Source: an uncultured Alphaproteobacteria bacterium (lineage in GTDB: Bacteria; Pseudomonadota; Alphaproteobacteria; Rhizobiales; Aestuariivirgaceae). From it: a stretch of 64,000 bases of DNA. Shown here in pieces: positions 1-9,806 of the stretch. The notes beneath the pieces are model-generated. The model had not been told where the DNA came from. It saw nothing but the letters and a program-made list of their open reading frames with translations, and searched no databases. Both the position numbers and the translations under genes were made by a program. How positions within the stretch are numbered: the stretch's first letter is position 1; each line of letters opens with the position of its first letter. The stretch lies in contig CALMWF010000040.1 in NCBI GenBank assembly GCA_937873445.1, positions 1-64,000 on the forward strand, given 5' to 3'.

Positions 1-197
1 GCGAAGCCTCCTATGCCGCCGTGCAGCGCAACGCCATGCCGGTGTGGCGCGGCGAAGGCAATTTCCTCGACCTGCTGAAGGCCGACGCGGACGTGGCGGC
101 CCACCTCTCGGCCAGCGAGCTGGAGGCCCTGTTCGATCTTGGCTACCACACCAAGCATGTGGACACGATCTTTGCCCGGGTTTTTGGCAAGGCTTGA
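1..197 (+). CDS. purB: adenylosuccinate lyase, C-terminal end (partial)
   Basis: Reading frame 3 runs open from the window edge to a TGA at 195-197 and gives about 64 residues ending in LFDLGYHTKHVDTIF-RVFG. That ending is the conserved C-terminus of bacterial PurB, which cleaves adenylosuccinate and SAICAR in purine synthesis. The QRNAM and FLDLLKAD stretches before it also fit PurB. Only the tail is visible, so the active site cannot be checked. The purine genes purM and purN lie 10 kb away and are not in the same operon. Confidence rests on the very recognisable C-terminal signature. Confidence 0.85.
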   Translation, partial: EASYAAVQRNAMPVWRGEGNFLDLLKADADVAAHLSASELEALFDLGYHTKHVDTIFARVFGKA

Positions 198-224
198 GAA
201 ATTGAGTCCGGTTTGCTGCGCAAC

Positions 225-251
225 TTATTGTAATAACTGATTAAAGATAAT
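225..251 (+). promoter_or_regulatory. candidate promoter for rnd
   Basis: The 113 bp between purB and rnd is AT-rich compared with its surroundings. A GATAAT hexamer at 246-251 matches a sigma-70 -10 element well. The only -35-like partner is a weak TTATTG at 225-230 with a short 15 bp spacer. This is suggestive only. Confidence 0.3.
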
Positions 252-310
252 TTACCGCAGGTGCCGTTTAGGCATTGACCCCGCCCCCCAAATCAGGCGA
301 GCTAGGGGCC

Positions 311-1465
311 ATGCAGCTCATCAGCGATACGGCAACGCTGGCCCGCCTGTGCGCGCGCCTGTCCTCCGAAGCGTTCGTGACGGTGGACACCGAGTTCATG
401 CGTGAGACCACCTATTACCCGATCCTCTGTCTCATCCAGATTGCGGGGGCGGACGAGGCCGGTCTGATCGACCCCCTGGCACCGGGCATGGACCTTGCCC
501 CCTTCTTCGAGCTGATGGCCAACCCCGCCGTGCTGAAGGTGTTCCATGCGGCGCGGCAGGACATCGAGATCATGGTGAACCTGTCGGGCAAGGTGCCCAC
601 ACCACTGTTTGACACCCAGATTGCCGCCATGGTGTGCGGCTTTGGCGATCAGGTGGGCTATGAGGCCATTGTGCGCAAGCTGGCCAAGGCGCAGATCGAC
701 AAATCCTCGCGCTTCACCGACTGGTCGCGGCGGCCGCTCACCGACAAGCAGCTGGCCTATGCCCTGTCGGATGTGACCCATTTGCGCGTGGTCTATGAAA
801 AGCTGCAGCAGCAACTGGACGCCACCGGCCGCGAGCACTGGCTGGAGGAGGAAAACGCCACGCTGGCCAATCCCGACACCTACCGTACCGATCCGGCCGA
901 GGCCTGGCGGCGCATCAAGGCGCGGCTGCGCAGCCGCAAGCAGGTGGGGGTTCTCATGGCGCTGGCGGCCTGGCGCGAGCATGAGGCGCAGCACAAGGAC
1001 GTGCCGCGCGCGCGCATTCTGAAGGATGACGCGGTGGCCGAAATTGCCACCCAGATGCCGCAGAGCAAGGAGGCGCTGGCGGGCCTGCGCGCCCTGCCCC
1101 GCGGCTTTGCCAATTCGCGCAGCGGCGAGGCCATTCTGGCGGCGGTGAAGGAAGGCCTGGCGCGCGACCCCAAGACGGTGCCTGCCCCGGATGACGGGCG
1201 CGGCGAAACCAGTGACGCGGCCCAGGCGGCGGCCGAGGTGCTGAAGCTGGCGCTCAAGGTGGTGGCCGAGCAGCAGGGCATTGCCCCCAAGCTCATTGCC
1301 ACCAGCAGCGACATTGACGCCGTGGCCGAGAATGACGAGGCCGATGTGGTGACCCTCAAGGGCTGGCGGCGCGAGGTGTTCGGCACGCTGGCGCTGGACC
1401 TGAAACACGGCCGTGCCATGATCGGCTTCAGGGGCGGCAAGGTTGCCGTGGTTCCGGCGGGGTAG
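311..1465 (+). CDS. rnd: ribonuclease D
   Basis: A 384-residue 3'-5' exoribonuclease of the DEDDy family, which in other bacteria trims tRNA and other stable RNA 3' ends. Exo motif I is DTEFMRE near residue 26 (Asp26 and Glu28 as metal ligands), motif II is the HAARQDIEI segment near residue 85, and motif III is YALSDVTHL with the catalytic Tyr and Asp. An HRDC-like region follows in the second half. The length matches RNase D. I chose ATG 311 because the protein then begins MQLISDT, as family members do; a TTG at 275 is also in frame. It converges on the Sel1 gene with 37 bp between stops. Confidence 0.9.
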   Translation: MQLISDTATLARLCARLSSEAFVTVDTEFMRETTYYPILCLIQIAGADEAGLIDPLAPGMDLAPFFELMANPAVLKVFHAARQDIEIMVNLSGKVPTPLFDTQIAAMVCGFGDQVGYEAIVRKLAKAQIDKSSRFTDWSRRPLTDKQLAYALSDVTHLRVVYEKLQQQLDATGREHWLEEENATLANPDTYRTDPAEAWRRIKARLRSRKQVGVLMALAAWREHEAQHKDVPRARILKDDAVAEIATQMPQSKEALAGLRALPRGFANSRSGEAILAAVKEGLARDPKTVPAPDDGRGETSDAAQAAAEVLKLALKVVAEQQGIAPKLIATSSDIDAVAENDEADVVTLKGWRREVFGTLALDLKHGRAMIGFRGGKVAVVPAG

Positions 1466-1502
1466 CTGGCCGGCCAAGGGGCGGGTTCACCTCACCCCAG
1501 GA

Positions 1503-2249
1503 TCACTGGAGTTTCTTGAGTGTCGCCACGGCTTCTTCATTGCCCTGGGAGGCGGCCTTCTGCAACCAGGCGATGCCGGCTTGCGGATCCTTGGCCACGC
1601 CATGACCGCCCAGGCAGGCGAGGCCGGCTCTGTATTGGGCGTCCGGTAAACCCTGCTCCGCCGATCTCAGAAGCCATTTCACCCCGGTCGCCAGATCTTC
1701 TTGAACACCATCGCCGCGGACATACATCATGCCCAGATAATACTGACCGTGCTTGTCGCCCAGCTTGGCTGACTTGGTGAAGTCGGCAAAGGCGGCGGCC
1801 TTGTCTTCTTCCGTCGGGTGATCGTCATTTCTGCCGAGGCGGCTCAGACCCCTATATGCCAGCAATAGCGCGCGGGTTTCATTGCTGTCGCCGCTGTGCG
1901 TGCTGTCCGGCGCTGGACTTTGCGCCTTTGCGCCATTTGCTTCCGTGGTGGAACATTCCGTGCTCACCGCCTCACCCATCACATAGCCGGTGGTGGCCGC
2001 CCCGGTCTGGGAATGCGGAAATTCAATCTTGGCCCAGCTAAAGCCCTTGGCGTTCACCACATGATCCTGCACCTTGACTTCAACGCCGTTTGCCAGCTTG
2101 TCGACAACGGCATAGTCCTTGGCGCCGGGACCACTGCGAATATTGGTGGGCTGAACATTGGCATTGCATATGACCTCGGCACGGGCATTCACCGCCAGTG
2201 CCAGCAGTAGTCCGTAACCCGCCAACAGCGCGCGTGCGCAGTTCATCAT
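1503..2249 (-). CDS. exported SH3-domain and Sel1-repeat protein
   Basis: A 248-residue protein with a signal peptide (hydrophobic core near residues 8-20, likely cleavage after NARA). A bacterial SH3-like domain follows, containing NIRSGPG and GYVMGE, with two cysteines at its edges. The C-terminal half holds two to three Sel1/TPR-like repeats with YYLGMMYVRGDGV and ACLGGHGVAKD signatures. Such proteins usually act as periplasmic protein-interaction scaffolds; no partner can be named. The start at 2249 is preceded by AGGAGGGG at good spacing, so an upstream in-frame extension to 2390 is unlikely. It is separated from ppx by about 180 bp with no gene. Confidence 0.75.
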   Translation of the reverse strand: MMNCARALLAGYGLLLALAVNARAEVICNANVQPTNIRSGPGAKDYAVVDKLANGVEVKVQDHVVNAKGFSWAKIEFPHSQTGAATTGYVMGEAVSTECSTTEANGAKAQSPAPDSTHSGDSNETRALLLAYRGLSRLGRNDDHPTEEDKAAAFADFTKSAKLGDKHGQYYLGMMYVRGDGVQEDLATGVKWLLRSAEQGLPDAQYRAGLACLGGHGVAKDPQAGIAWLQKAASQGNEEAVATLKKLQ

Positions 2250-2431
2250 CTTCCCCTCCTGGCGCCCCCGGGATTGCCCTTCCGGCAACGGTTTACCGAA
2301 GTCCTCCATGAGTTTGCCCGGCACGGCAAGGTAATCATTGGGCTTAGGGCAGGCCTGTGGCGGCAGTGGCGAGCCACTTTCACATGTCATATGCGCAGCT
2401 TTGCCCCCTCCCCCGGCAGAGAGGACACACG

Positions 2432-3949
2432 CTATTGCCTTATGACCACCTTGGGGGTTCTTCCCATTTCGGCGGCCAGGGCCGACAGGCGTTTTTCGAC
2501 GCGCTCGCCCATCAGATCCTGAATCTTTTTCGGAATGGTCAGCACCAGTTTCGACTTGCCCTCCAGCGTCAGGCCCAGCCTGGGCAACATGCCGGGCATG
2601 GCGGCGGAGAGGATGTAGGCCAGCTTGAAAATGTGGGCCAGCAGCACAGCGCGCTGGATGTGGCTTTCATCGAGAAGCCGGGTGAGGTTTTCGCTGGCGC
2701 TCTCCTCGCCGTCGTAACGGAAGAAGCTGGTGAGGGCCAGAAACACCCGGCCCGGATGATCAATGCCGACGAAGGCTGCCTGGGCAATCATGCCGAGCGA
2801 GCGTTCGGCGCGGTAGTCGGGGTGGGCGCGCCAGCCGATGTCGGCGAGCAGGCAGGCGGCATAGCGCAGGCGCTGCTCCTCCGCTGTTTCGGCAATGCCC
2901 TTCTTGTTGAATAGCTGATCGGTCCAGTCGCACAGTTCCAGCTCGTGGGCCGGCGAGCGGGCATAACGCCTGGCAAAATCCCAGCATGATGACAGCAGCG
3001 GGTCGGCGTTGCTCTTGCGGCGCGGCAGGCGGGAATAGAGCAGCCCCTCGCGCACCCCATAAATGGACATGACCACATTGCGCGCCCGGCCCAGGGTGAG
3101 GACCCGGTCAAGCACCAGGGCGCCGAAGGGCAGCGTGTCGGTGCGGCTGCGCGAAATATCCTTCACGTCCTTCAGCGAGGCGGCGGAAAGCCCCGCCACC
3201 AGATCGGCCAGACCGGCCGCGTCATTGCGCGTCATGGTGTAGTTGTGCAGCACATGCAGGGGATAACCGGTCTGGGCCATGTGCAGCCGGGCCAGGTTGC
3301 GCCAGGTGCCGCCCACGGCATAGAAGCTGCGTCCCTGCAGGCGCTCCAGCACCTTGGCCTTGCCAAGATAGTCATCAACAATGGCGCGGGCGCGGCTGAT
3401 GGAGCCGCCGGACATGTCGATGAGGCGCAGGGGCCCCAGCGGCAGGGTGATGCCATCCCTCAGCTTGCCGTCCTGAATATCGATGAGTTCGAGCGAGCCG
3501 CCACCAAGGTCACCGGCCACGCCATCGGCCTGGGGGGTGCCGGACAGCACGCCAAGGGCGGCGAGGCGCGCTTCCTCCTTGCCCGACAGAATCTGAATGC
3601 CGGCACCCAGCGCCTTTTCGGCATCGTCAATGAAGGCCTCGCCGTTGGCGGCCTCGCGGGCTGCCGCGGTGGCCAGGGCAAAGGTCTGCTTCACGCCCAT
3701 CTGGCGGATGAGGGTGCGGAAGCGGCGGAGGGCCGCCAGCGCGCGTGTGACGCTGGCCTCATTCAGCCTGCCGGTGATGGCCACGCCCTTGCCCAGGCCG
3801 CACAGGATCTTCTCGTTGAAGATGGGCGACGGCGAGCGGCGCAGGCCGTCATAGACCACCAGACGGACCGAGTTTGAGCCAATGTCGACCACCGCCACCG
3901 GGCGATACTTCGGCGGTTCGGTCTGAAATCCCCTGTGCCAGTCGCTCAC
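2432..3949 (-). CDS. ppx: exopolyphosphatase (Ppx/GppA family)
   Basis: A 505-residue ASKHA-fold phosphatase that removes terminal phosphate from polyphosphate, possibly also from pppGpp. Phosphate-binding loops are visible as [13 protein letters not shown] near residue 22 and DLGGGSLEL near residue 150, and an HD-like C-terminal region follows. It starts at a GTG overlapping the ppk stop codon by 4 bp (GTGA at 3946-3949), so the synthesising and degrading enzymes of polyphosphate are translationally coupled. Ppx and GppA cannot be separated from sequence alone, but the ppk partner favours Ppx. Confidence 0.9.
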   Translation of the reverse strand: MSDWHRGFQTEPPKYRPVAVVDIGSNSVRLVVYDGLRRSPSPIFNEKILCGLGKGVAITGRLNEASVTRALAALRRFRTLIRQMGVKQTFALATAAAREAANGEAFIDDAEKALGAGIQILSGKEEARLAALGVLSGTPQADGVAGDLGGGSLELIDIQDGKLRDGITLPLGPLRLIDMSGGSISRARAIVDDYLGKAKVLERLQGRSFYAVGGTWRNLARLHMAQTGYPLHVLHNYTMTRNDAAGLADLVAGLSAASLKDVKDISRSRTDTLPFGALVLDRVLTLGRARNVVMSIYGVREGLLYSRLPRRKSNADPLLSSCWDFARRYARSPAHELELCDWTDQLFNKKGIAETAEEQRLRYAACLLADIGWRAHPDYRAERSLGMIAQAAFVGIDHPGRVFLALTSFFRYDGEESASENLTRLLDESHIQRAVLLAHIFKLAYILSAAMPGMLPRLGLTLEGKSKLVLTIPKKIQDLMGERVEKRLSALAAEMGRTPKVVIRQ

Positions 3950-6105
3950 GCGTTCTTCCTGTCCTTTTTGTCAGGCTTTGCCCCATCGGCAGCCTTCTTG
4001 CCAGTGAGCGAACTGCCGCGCCCCGACAGCGAGGGATTGTGCATGAAATAATCGTGGGCGTTGAAAGGTTCCTCGCCCTTGGCGGGCCTGATCCGCAGCC
4101 AGCTGCCGTCGGACTGCAACTCCCAGCTCTGCTGGTTGTCGCGCAGGTTCACCATCATGATCTGGTCGAGAATCTGCTGGTGCACGGTGGGGTTTTCAAT
4201 GGGCACCAGGGTTTCCACCCGGCGGTGCAGGTTGCGCTGCATCCAGTCGGCCGAGCCGATATAGACGCGGGCCTTGGGGTGCGGCAGGCCGTGTCCGCCA
4301 CCGAAGCAGACGATGCGCGAGTGTTCGAGGAAGCGGCCGATAATGCTTTTGACCCTTATGTTCTCCGACAGGCCGGGCACACCGGGGCGGAGGCAGGAAA
4401 TGCCGCGCACCACCAGATCAATCTTCACGCCATTCTGGCTGGCGGTGTAGAGCGCATCAATGACGCCGGGATCGACCAGCGAGTTGACCTTGGCCCAGAT
4501 CCGGGCGGGCAGGCCCGCCTTGGCGTGCTGGATTTCCTCGTCGATGTGCCTGAGCAGCGTCTTCTTCAGGTTGATGGGCGAAAGCGCCAGCTTTTCCAGT
4601 TCCTCCGGCTCGGCATAGCCGGAGATGAAATTGAACAGGCGCGCGGCATCGCGGCCCAGCGCCGGATCACAGGTGAAGAAGGACAGGTCGGTGTAGACCT
4701 TCGCCGTCACCGGGTGATAGTTGCCGGTGCCATAGTGGACATAGGTGCGCATGGTGCCGCCCTCGCGGCGCACCACCATGGACACCTTGGCGTGGGTCTT
4801 GAGCTCGATGAAGCCGAACACCACCTGTACGCCGGCGCGCTCCAGGTCGCGCGCCCACTGAATGTTGGCCTCCTCGTCAAAGCGCGCCTTCAGTTCCACC
4901 AGCGCCATGACGGACTTGCCGGCCTCGGCCGCCTTGGCCAGCGCCGCCACAATGGGCGAGTTGTTGGAGGTGCGGTAGAGCGTCTGCTTGATGGCCACCA
5001 CATCCGGGTCGGCGGCCGCCTGACGGACGAACTGCACCACCACGTCAAAACTTTCATAGGGATGGTGAACGACGAAATCCTTCTGGCGGATGGCGGCGAA
5101 ATTGTCGCCGCCATGGTCGCGCACACGTTCGGGGAAGCGCGCCACATAGGGGGTGAATTTCAGATCGGGGCGGGAATCGAGAATCAGCTCATTGGTGTCG
5201 GCATAGCCCACCAGACCATCGCAGATGACGATGACATCGGGGCCGACATCCAGTTCGTCGGCAATGAAATTGCGCAGCGACTGGGTGGAGGCGGCATCCA
5301 CCTCCATGCGAATGACATGGCCGCGGCGGCGGCGCTTCAATGCACTTTCAAACACCCGCACCAGATCTTCGGCCTCTTCCTCGATTTCGATGTCGCTGTC
5401 GCGGATCACCCGGAACAGGCCCTGGCCCAGCACGTCATAGCCGGGGAACAGACGCTTCAGGAACAGGCCCAGCATATGTTCCAGCGAGATGAAGCGGGTG
5501 GTCTCGCCCGGCAGCTGGATGAAGCGGTCCAGCTGCGAGGGGATGGGCAGCAGCGCCTTCATGATGCCGCCATCGGCACGGCGCTTCAGTTCAATGGCGA
5601 TGATGAAACCGCGGTTGGGAATGAAGGGAAAGGGATGGGCGGGATCAATGGCAATGGGCGTCACCACCGGCAGAATCTGTTCGAGGAAGCGGTGGTCGAG
5701 CCAGCGCCGCTCACCCTCGCTCAGCTGTTCGGCGCTGACAATCTCGATGCCACTGGCCTGAAGCTCATCCTTCAATTGCAGCCAGCGCCGGTCCTGTTCG
5801 GCCATCAGTTCCTGGGCAAAGGCGCGGATCTGGTCAAGCTGTTCGGCGGGGGTGAGGCCGTCCTGCGAGCGCTCGGTCACCTGCTCGCGCAGCTGGCCCA
5901 CCAGACCGGCCACGCGGACCATGAAGAATTCATCGAGGTTGTTGCCGGAGATGGACAGAAAGCGCAGCCGCTCCAGCAGCGGGTGGGCGGGGTTCCGCGC
6001 CTCCTCCAGCACGCGCATGTTGAAACCCAGCCAGGACAGTTCGCGGTTGAAGAAGCGGCTGGGGTCATTGCTGGTGACGGCGGCAGGAATGGGATGGCCA
6101 GACAT
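3946..6105 (-). CDS. ppk: polyphosphate kinase 1
   Basis: A 719-residue Ppk1, which makes polyphosphate reversibly from ATP. The N-terminus has the conserved [12 protein letters not shown] start, and the phospholipase-D-like catalytic region includes HYGTGNYHP with the expected autophosphorylated histidine. Conserved arginine/lysine stretches such as [17 protein letters not shown] are also present. Full length for the family. A GGAG lies upstream of the ATG. It follows hdaA by 72 bp in the same direction and overlaps ppx, so it may belong to the long leftward operon beginning at 9699. A very long open frame on the opposite strand is a codon-bias shadow. Confidence 0.95.
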   Translation of the reverse strand: MSGHPIPAAVTSNDPSRFFNRELSWLGFNMRVLEEARNPAHPLLERLRFLSISGNNLDEFFMVRVAGLVGQLREQVTERSQDGLTPAEQLDQIRAFAQELMAEQDRRWLQLKDELQASGIEIVSAEQLSEGERRWLDHRFLEQILPVVTPIAIDPAHPFPFIPNRGFIIAIELKRRADGGIMKALLPIPSQLDRFIQLPGETTRFISLEHMLGLFLKRLFPGYDVLGQGLFRVIRDSDIEIEEEAEDLVRVFESALKRRRRGHVIRMEVDAASTQSLRNFIADELDVGPDVIVICDGLVGYADTNELILDSRPDLKFTPYVARFPERVRDHGGDNFAAIRQKDFVVHHPYESFDVVVQFVRQAAADPDVVAIKQTLYRTSNNSPIVAALAKAAEAGKSVMALVELKARFDEEANIQWARDLERAGVQVVFGFIELKTHAKVSMVVRREGGTMRTYVHYGTGNYHPVTAKVYTDLSFFTCDPALGRDAARLFNFISGYAEPEELEKLALSPINLKKTLLRHIDEEIQHAKAGLPARIWAKVNSLVDPGVIDALYTASQNGVKIDLVVRGISCLRPGVPGLSENIRVKSIIGRFLEHSRIVCFGGGHGLPHPKARVYIGSADWMQRNLHRRVETLVPIENPTVHQQILDQIMMVNLRDNQQSWELQSDGSWLRIRPAKGEEPFNAHDYFMHNPSLSGRGSSLTGKKAADGAKPDKKDRKNA

Positions 6106-6177
6106 GGGGGGACTCCGCGTGAAGACCCCATATTACGCTCATGTGACGGAGGGATGAAGGCTTGCCGTGCGGGAAGA

Positions 6178-6876
6178 TTAAGGGTCCGGGAACAGATCCG
6201 GGCTGTCAAAAGCGGCGAGAACGCGGGCCACGAAGGGCCGGGTCACCTCGGCGCGCTCCTCCAGCGCCCGGCGGTCAATCTCGGCCACCAGCGCCCGGGC
6301 GGCGGCCATGGAGCGCGGCATGCGGGTGAGAAGATAGGCAATGACGCCCTCATCCACGGCAATCTGGCGGTCGGTGAAGTGCTTCACCAGCACCGCGCGC
6401 AGCAGTGCATCATCGGGCGGGGCAATCTCCACCACCGGGGCAAGTTTCAGCCGGGTGGCAAGGTCGGGCAGGGTGACCGGCCAGGCGCCGGGGTGGCTGG
6501 TGGCGGTGAGCAGCACATGGCCTGCCTGCTGGCGGGCCAGGTTGAGGGCATGGAACAGCGCCGTCTGGTCAAGGGGGCCATGGTCCACATCCTCCAGCGC
6601 CAGCGCGCCCGAGGCGAGAAGGCCGGGCACGGCCTCGGCCGTGAGGGCGGCGGCGGAAAGCCGCCCTGCCCCACTGGCCTGGCGCCAGACTTCCACCAGA
6701 TGGCTCTTGCCCGACCCCGGCGGCCCGACAATGACCGCCACATGGGCGGGCCAATGGGGCCACTGATCAACCAGCGCCACGGCCGCCGCATTGGCGGGGG
6801 AAACAAAAAAATCCTCGCGGCTCAGGGCCGGGCGCACGGCAAGGTCCAGCACCAGCTGGCGGGCGGGGGCCGTCAT
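6178..6876 (-). CDS. hdaA: DnaA-homologous regulator of replication, HdaA type
   Basis: A 232-residue AAA+ protein resembling the DnaA ATPase domain, without DnaA's DNA-binding C-terminus. The Walker A motif is GPPGSGKSH near residue 48 and the Walker B-like motif is ALEDVDHG. In Caulobacter and E. coli such Hda proteins work with the DNA polymerase sliding clamp to stimulate ATP hydrolysis by DnaA. The N-terminal segment QLVLDLAV resembles a clamp-binding motif. The start at 6876 overlaps the upstream permease stop as ATGA; an in-frame extension to 7374 would run through the permease gene in another frame and is rejected. Confidence 0.85.
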   Translation of the reverse strand: MTAPARQLVLDLAVRPALSREDFFVSPANAAAVALVDQWPHWPAHVAVIVGPPGSGKSHLVEVWRQASGAGRLSAAALTAEAVPGLLASGALALEDVDHGPLDQTALFHALNLARQQAGHVLLTATSHPGAWPVTLPDLATRLKLAPVVEIAPPDDALLRAVLVKHFTDRQIAVDEGVIAYLLTRMPRSMAAARALVAEIDRRALEERAEVTRPFVARVLAAFDSPDLFPDP

Positions 6877-8009
6877 CGGCGTTTCTTCGTCCGGGCGGGG
6901 GGTGGGGCCGGGGCGGCTTCGGCCACGGCCACCGGCTCCGGCACGGGCCGGGCCACACCGGTATAGAGGCGGCTGGCCAGATAGCGGGCCAGGGCATAGC
7001 GCACCATCACGCCCAGGGCGGCGGCCATGGGCACGGCCAGCAGCAGGCCGGCAAAGCCGAAGACATAGCCAAAGGCCAGGAGCGCGAACATCAGCCAGAC
7101 GGGATGCAGGCCGATGGAGCTGCCCACCAGCTTGGGTGACAGGAAATTGCCTTCCACGAACTGGCCCACCGCGAAAATGCCGACCACCAGCAGAATGGCG
7201 GCATAGTCCGGCCAGAACTGCACCAGCGCCACGCCAATGGCGGTGATGCCGCCGATCAGAACCCCGACATAGGGAATGAAGGACAGAAGCCCGGCGCCCA
7301 GCCCGATGGCGAGGCCGAATTTCAGCCCCGCCGCCCACAGGCCCACCGCATAGAAGGTGCCCAGCAGCAGGCACACGGTGCCCTGGCCGCGGATGAAGCC
7401 GGCCATGGCGGCATCGATGTCGCGGGCGATGGCGCGCACCTCACCTGCGTGGTCGCGCGGCAGCCAGCTGTCCACCCGCGCCACCATGTGGTCCCAGTCG
7501 GCCAGAAGATAGAAGGCGACGATGGGGGTGATGATGATGAGCGAAACGACATTGAACAGGGCCATGCTGCCGGTCCACAGCGACTTGAGCAGCGAGGCAA
7601 CCCAGCTGGCGGCGCTGCTGGCCACATTGGTCACCGTGCCGGAGGTGTCGCCATTGGGCTGGGCCAGCATGTCCTTCAGCCACTGCGGCGCCCATTCGTT
7701 GAAACGGGCGGTCAGCGCCTTGGCAAGGGTGGGCATTTCGGCGGCAAGCTTGCCCATCTGGTCGGCCAGCACCGGCACCACCAGCACCACCACGGCGATG
7801 ATGAAGGCCAGCGCCAGCAGCAGAATGAGGGCCGTGGCCAGCACCCGGCTCAAACCGATGCGCTCCAGCGCATCGGCCACCGGGTCGAGGAAATAGGCAA
7901 GCACGAAACCCGCAATGAACGGCAGCATGATGGGGCTGAACACCCACAGGAACAGGGCGAAGGCGGCCAGCGCCGCCAGCCAGAAGCCGAGTTGCCGTTG
8001 CAGGGTCAT
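6873..8009 (-). CDS. AI-2E family (PerM-like) membrane permease
   Basis: A 378-residue integral membrane protein with about seven to eight hydrophobic segments, in the AI-2 exporter/PerM family. Typical features are an N-terminal pair of helices, a long extracytoplasmic loop (roughly residues 70-140), and a C-terminal block with SFIPYVGVLIGG and LVGSSIGLHP. The substrate is unknown; family members have been linked to autoinducer-2 export and to Na+/H+ exchange. The tail is Pro/Ala/Arg rich. Stop and start codons overlap by 4 bp with both neighbours, which places it in a tightly coupled chain with hdaA and the phosphatidyltransferase. Confidence 0.85.
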   Translation of the reverse strand: MTLQRQLGFWLAALAAFALFLWVFSPIMLPFIAGFVLAYFLDPVADALERIGLSRVLATALILLLALAFIIAVVVLVVPVLADQMGKLAAEMPTLAKALTARFNEWAPQWLKDMLAQPNGDTSGTVTNVASSAASWVASLLKSLWTGSMALFNVVSLIIITPIVAFYLLADWDHMVARVDSWLPRDHAGEVRAIARDIDAAMAGFIRGQGTVCLLLGTFYAVGLWAAGLKFGLAIGLGAGLLSFIPYVGVLIGGITAIGVALVQFWPDYAAILLVVGIFAVGQFVEGNFLSPKLVGSSIGLHPVWLMFALLAFGYVFGFAGLLLAVPMAAALGVMVRYALARYLASRLYTGVARPVPEPVAVAEAAPAPPPARTKKRR

Positions 8010-8587
8010 GACGTGCCCTCCGGAGCGGTGGTCATGTGGCGGATCCAGTCGCGCATGTAGAAGGCGCCGGACAGAAAGGTGGACAGCGCCACCAGTGGCC
8101 CGCCATAGCGGACAATGCCGGCAAGCTGGCCGCTCACCGCTAGGGCCAGCATGACCAGACCGGCAAAGATGATCTGGGCTGCGGTGTTGACCTTGCTGGT
8201 GAGCGATGGGCGCACCGCCATGGGCTTGTCCACCACCCAGGCCAGCATGACCCCGCCGACGATGAGCACATCCCGCGTGACCACGGCGATGACCAGCCAG
8301 GCCGGCAGGTCGCCGAGAATGCCGAGCGTGATGTAGATGGCGCCAAGCAGACCCTTGTCGGCGATGGGATCAAGATAGGCGCCCAGTTCGGTCTTGAGGC
8401 CGAAGCGGCGGGCAATGGCGCCGTCTATGCCGTCGGAAATGCCGGCAGCAAGAAAGGCCAGAAAGGCCAGGCCATAGGACCCGGTGATGATGAGCCACAC
8501 CGTGACCGGCACCAGCAGAATGCGGGCAATGGTGATGAGATTAGGCAGGTTGACCGGAATGAGGGGTTCAAGCGGCATGGCGGTCAC
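8006..8587 (-). CDS. CDP-alcohol phosphatidyltransferase (PgsA-like)
   Basis: A 193-residue membrane enzyme carrying the family motif DG..GAIARRFG...ELGAYLDPIADK, whose Asp residues bind the metal and CDP group. It joins a phosphatidyl group from CDP-diacylglycerol to an alcohol; similarity to PgsA suggests glycerol-3-phosphate, but the alcohol is not proven. About five to six transmembrane helices are visible. The coupled start is a GTG at 8587 overlapping the DUF2066 stop; an ATG nine bases further in (8578) is the alternative. Confidence 0.8.
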   Translation of the reverse strand: MTAMPLEPLIPVNLPNLITIARILLVPVTVWLIITGSYGLAFLAFLAAGISDGIDGAIARRFGLKTELGAYLDPIADKGLLGAIYITLGILGDLPAWLVIAVVTRDVLIVGGVMLAWVVDKPMAVRPSLTSKVNTAAQIIFAGLVMLALAVSGQLAGIVRYGGPLVALSTFLSGAFYMRDWIRHMTTAPEGTS

Positions 8588-9699
8588 ATGGACTGGATGA
8601 TCCAGCTTTCCCCGGCGCGGACGAGAGTGAGTCCGCTGGCCTGAAAGGAAGACTGCATGTTTTCAACTCCGCCCACGAACATCAGGCGGATGACGGCGCC
8701 GTCACCCGCCAGGGTGGTGACATCAACCCCGGTGACGCCCGGCGTGGACAGGATGCGGGCGCGCAGGCCGTTCCATTCGGTGGGGCTGGTGAAGGGCACC
8801 GAGACCGGCAGCGAGCCGGTGCGGGCGGCCTCCTTGGCCTGGCGGGCCGCTTCAGCGGCGGCCACGGCCCTGGCCTCGTTGGAGTGGAACTTCTCGGTCA
8901 TGACATCATGGAATCGGCGTGCCGCCTGAACCGCACCCGCCTCCACCCCCGGCACGTCGCCGGTATAGACCTTGTCGAAACTGACGGTGCCAAGATCGGT
9001 CTCGCCCTTCATCTGGGCGCGCACCCCGCCCTCGGCGGCAGGCGTGCCGGTGGCCACCAGAACGGTCTTCACGTCATAGCGGCGGCGCAGCGCCTCCAGC
9101 TTGATGCGGTCGCCCGCCATGGCTTCGGCCGGGGAAATGGACCCCTGGTCCTCATCGTCGCCCAGCGGCACGATGATGGGCACCTCATCCTGTTCGGCAT
9201 GAAGATTGACCCAGGCCGTGCGCCAGGGATTGTCCTCCCACAATTGCGGCCCCTCCGGCCCGTTCCACAGCGGCAGCACCAGGATGGGGGCAGCCTGGCT
9301 GGCGTTGACCTTCACCCCATACTGGCCATAGAGCGCCTTGATGCGCTGGGGCAGGAAGCGCACCGTGATCTTGCCCATGTAATGGCCCGGCCCCATGCTC
9401 TCCTCCTCGATGGAGAGGGACTTGAGATAGGGCATGACCTGTTTTTCTTCCATCTTGGCCGCATCGGCCACCAGTGCGGGGGTGCCCAGGCGCTCGGCCA
9501 GCATGGGGAAGGCCTTCATCACCGCCTCCACCAGGGCCTTGTTCTTGGCATCGGCGGCGTGGGTGTCAGTCACGTCCACGGCCACGCCCTGCACGGCGAA
9601 GACGCTGGTTTCCACGGGGCCGGCGGCCAGAGCAGGCGCGACCACAAGCCCCGCCCACACCGCAAGCCACGCCACACTCCGCAACCCCCAGGCCCACAT
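8584..9699 (-). CDS. exported DUF2066 protein
   Basis: A protein of about 371 residues with an N-terminal signal peptide (start MWAWGLRS, cleavage near APALAAG). The organisation fits the DUF2066 family, found upstream of hdaA in alphaproteobacteria: a VAVDVTDTHAADAK segment after the signal, an EDNPWRTAW motif in the middle and a hydrophilic C-terminus. No biochemical function is known to me. I placed the start at 9699 because it begins right at the signal sequence with an upstream GGGAG; an upstream extension to 9789 reaches into the purM promoter region. It leads the leftward operon and is divergent from purM. Confidence 0.75.
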   Translation of the reverse strand: MWAWGLRSVAWLAVWAGLVVAPALAAGPVETSVFAVQGVAVDVTDTHAADAKNKALVEAVMKAFPMLAERLGTPALVADAAKMEEKQVMPYLKSLSIEEESMGPGHYMGKITVRFLPQRIKALYGQYGVKVNASQAAPILVLPLWNGPEGPQLWEDNPWRTAWVNLHAEQDEVPIIVPLGDDEDQGSISPAEAMAGDRIKLEALRRRYDVKTVLVATGTPAAEGGVRAQMKGETDLGTVSFDKVYTGDVPGVEAGAVQAARRFHDVMTEKFHSNEARAVAAAEAARQAKEAARTGSLPVSVPFTSPTEWNGLRARILSTPGVTGVDVTTLAGDGAVIRLMFVGGVENMQSSFQASGLTLVRAGESWIIQSM

Positions 9700-9806
9700 T
9701 CCGGCAAATCTCCCGCGCGTAACTCCCGATGGCGCTTTTAATGCGCCGCACTTCGGGTTATGGACGCGCCCATACAGCAACCCCAACATCGAGGCAAACT
9801 AGCGGC

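Noticed and set aside
3874-6966. 1030-residue open frame on the + strand opposite ppk and hdaA
   Set aside because: It is antisense to two clear gene families, has a repetitive Gly/His/Gln-rich composition, and arises because GC-biased third positions suppress stops on the other strand.
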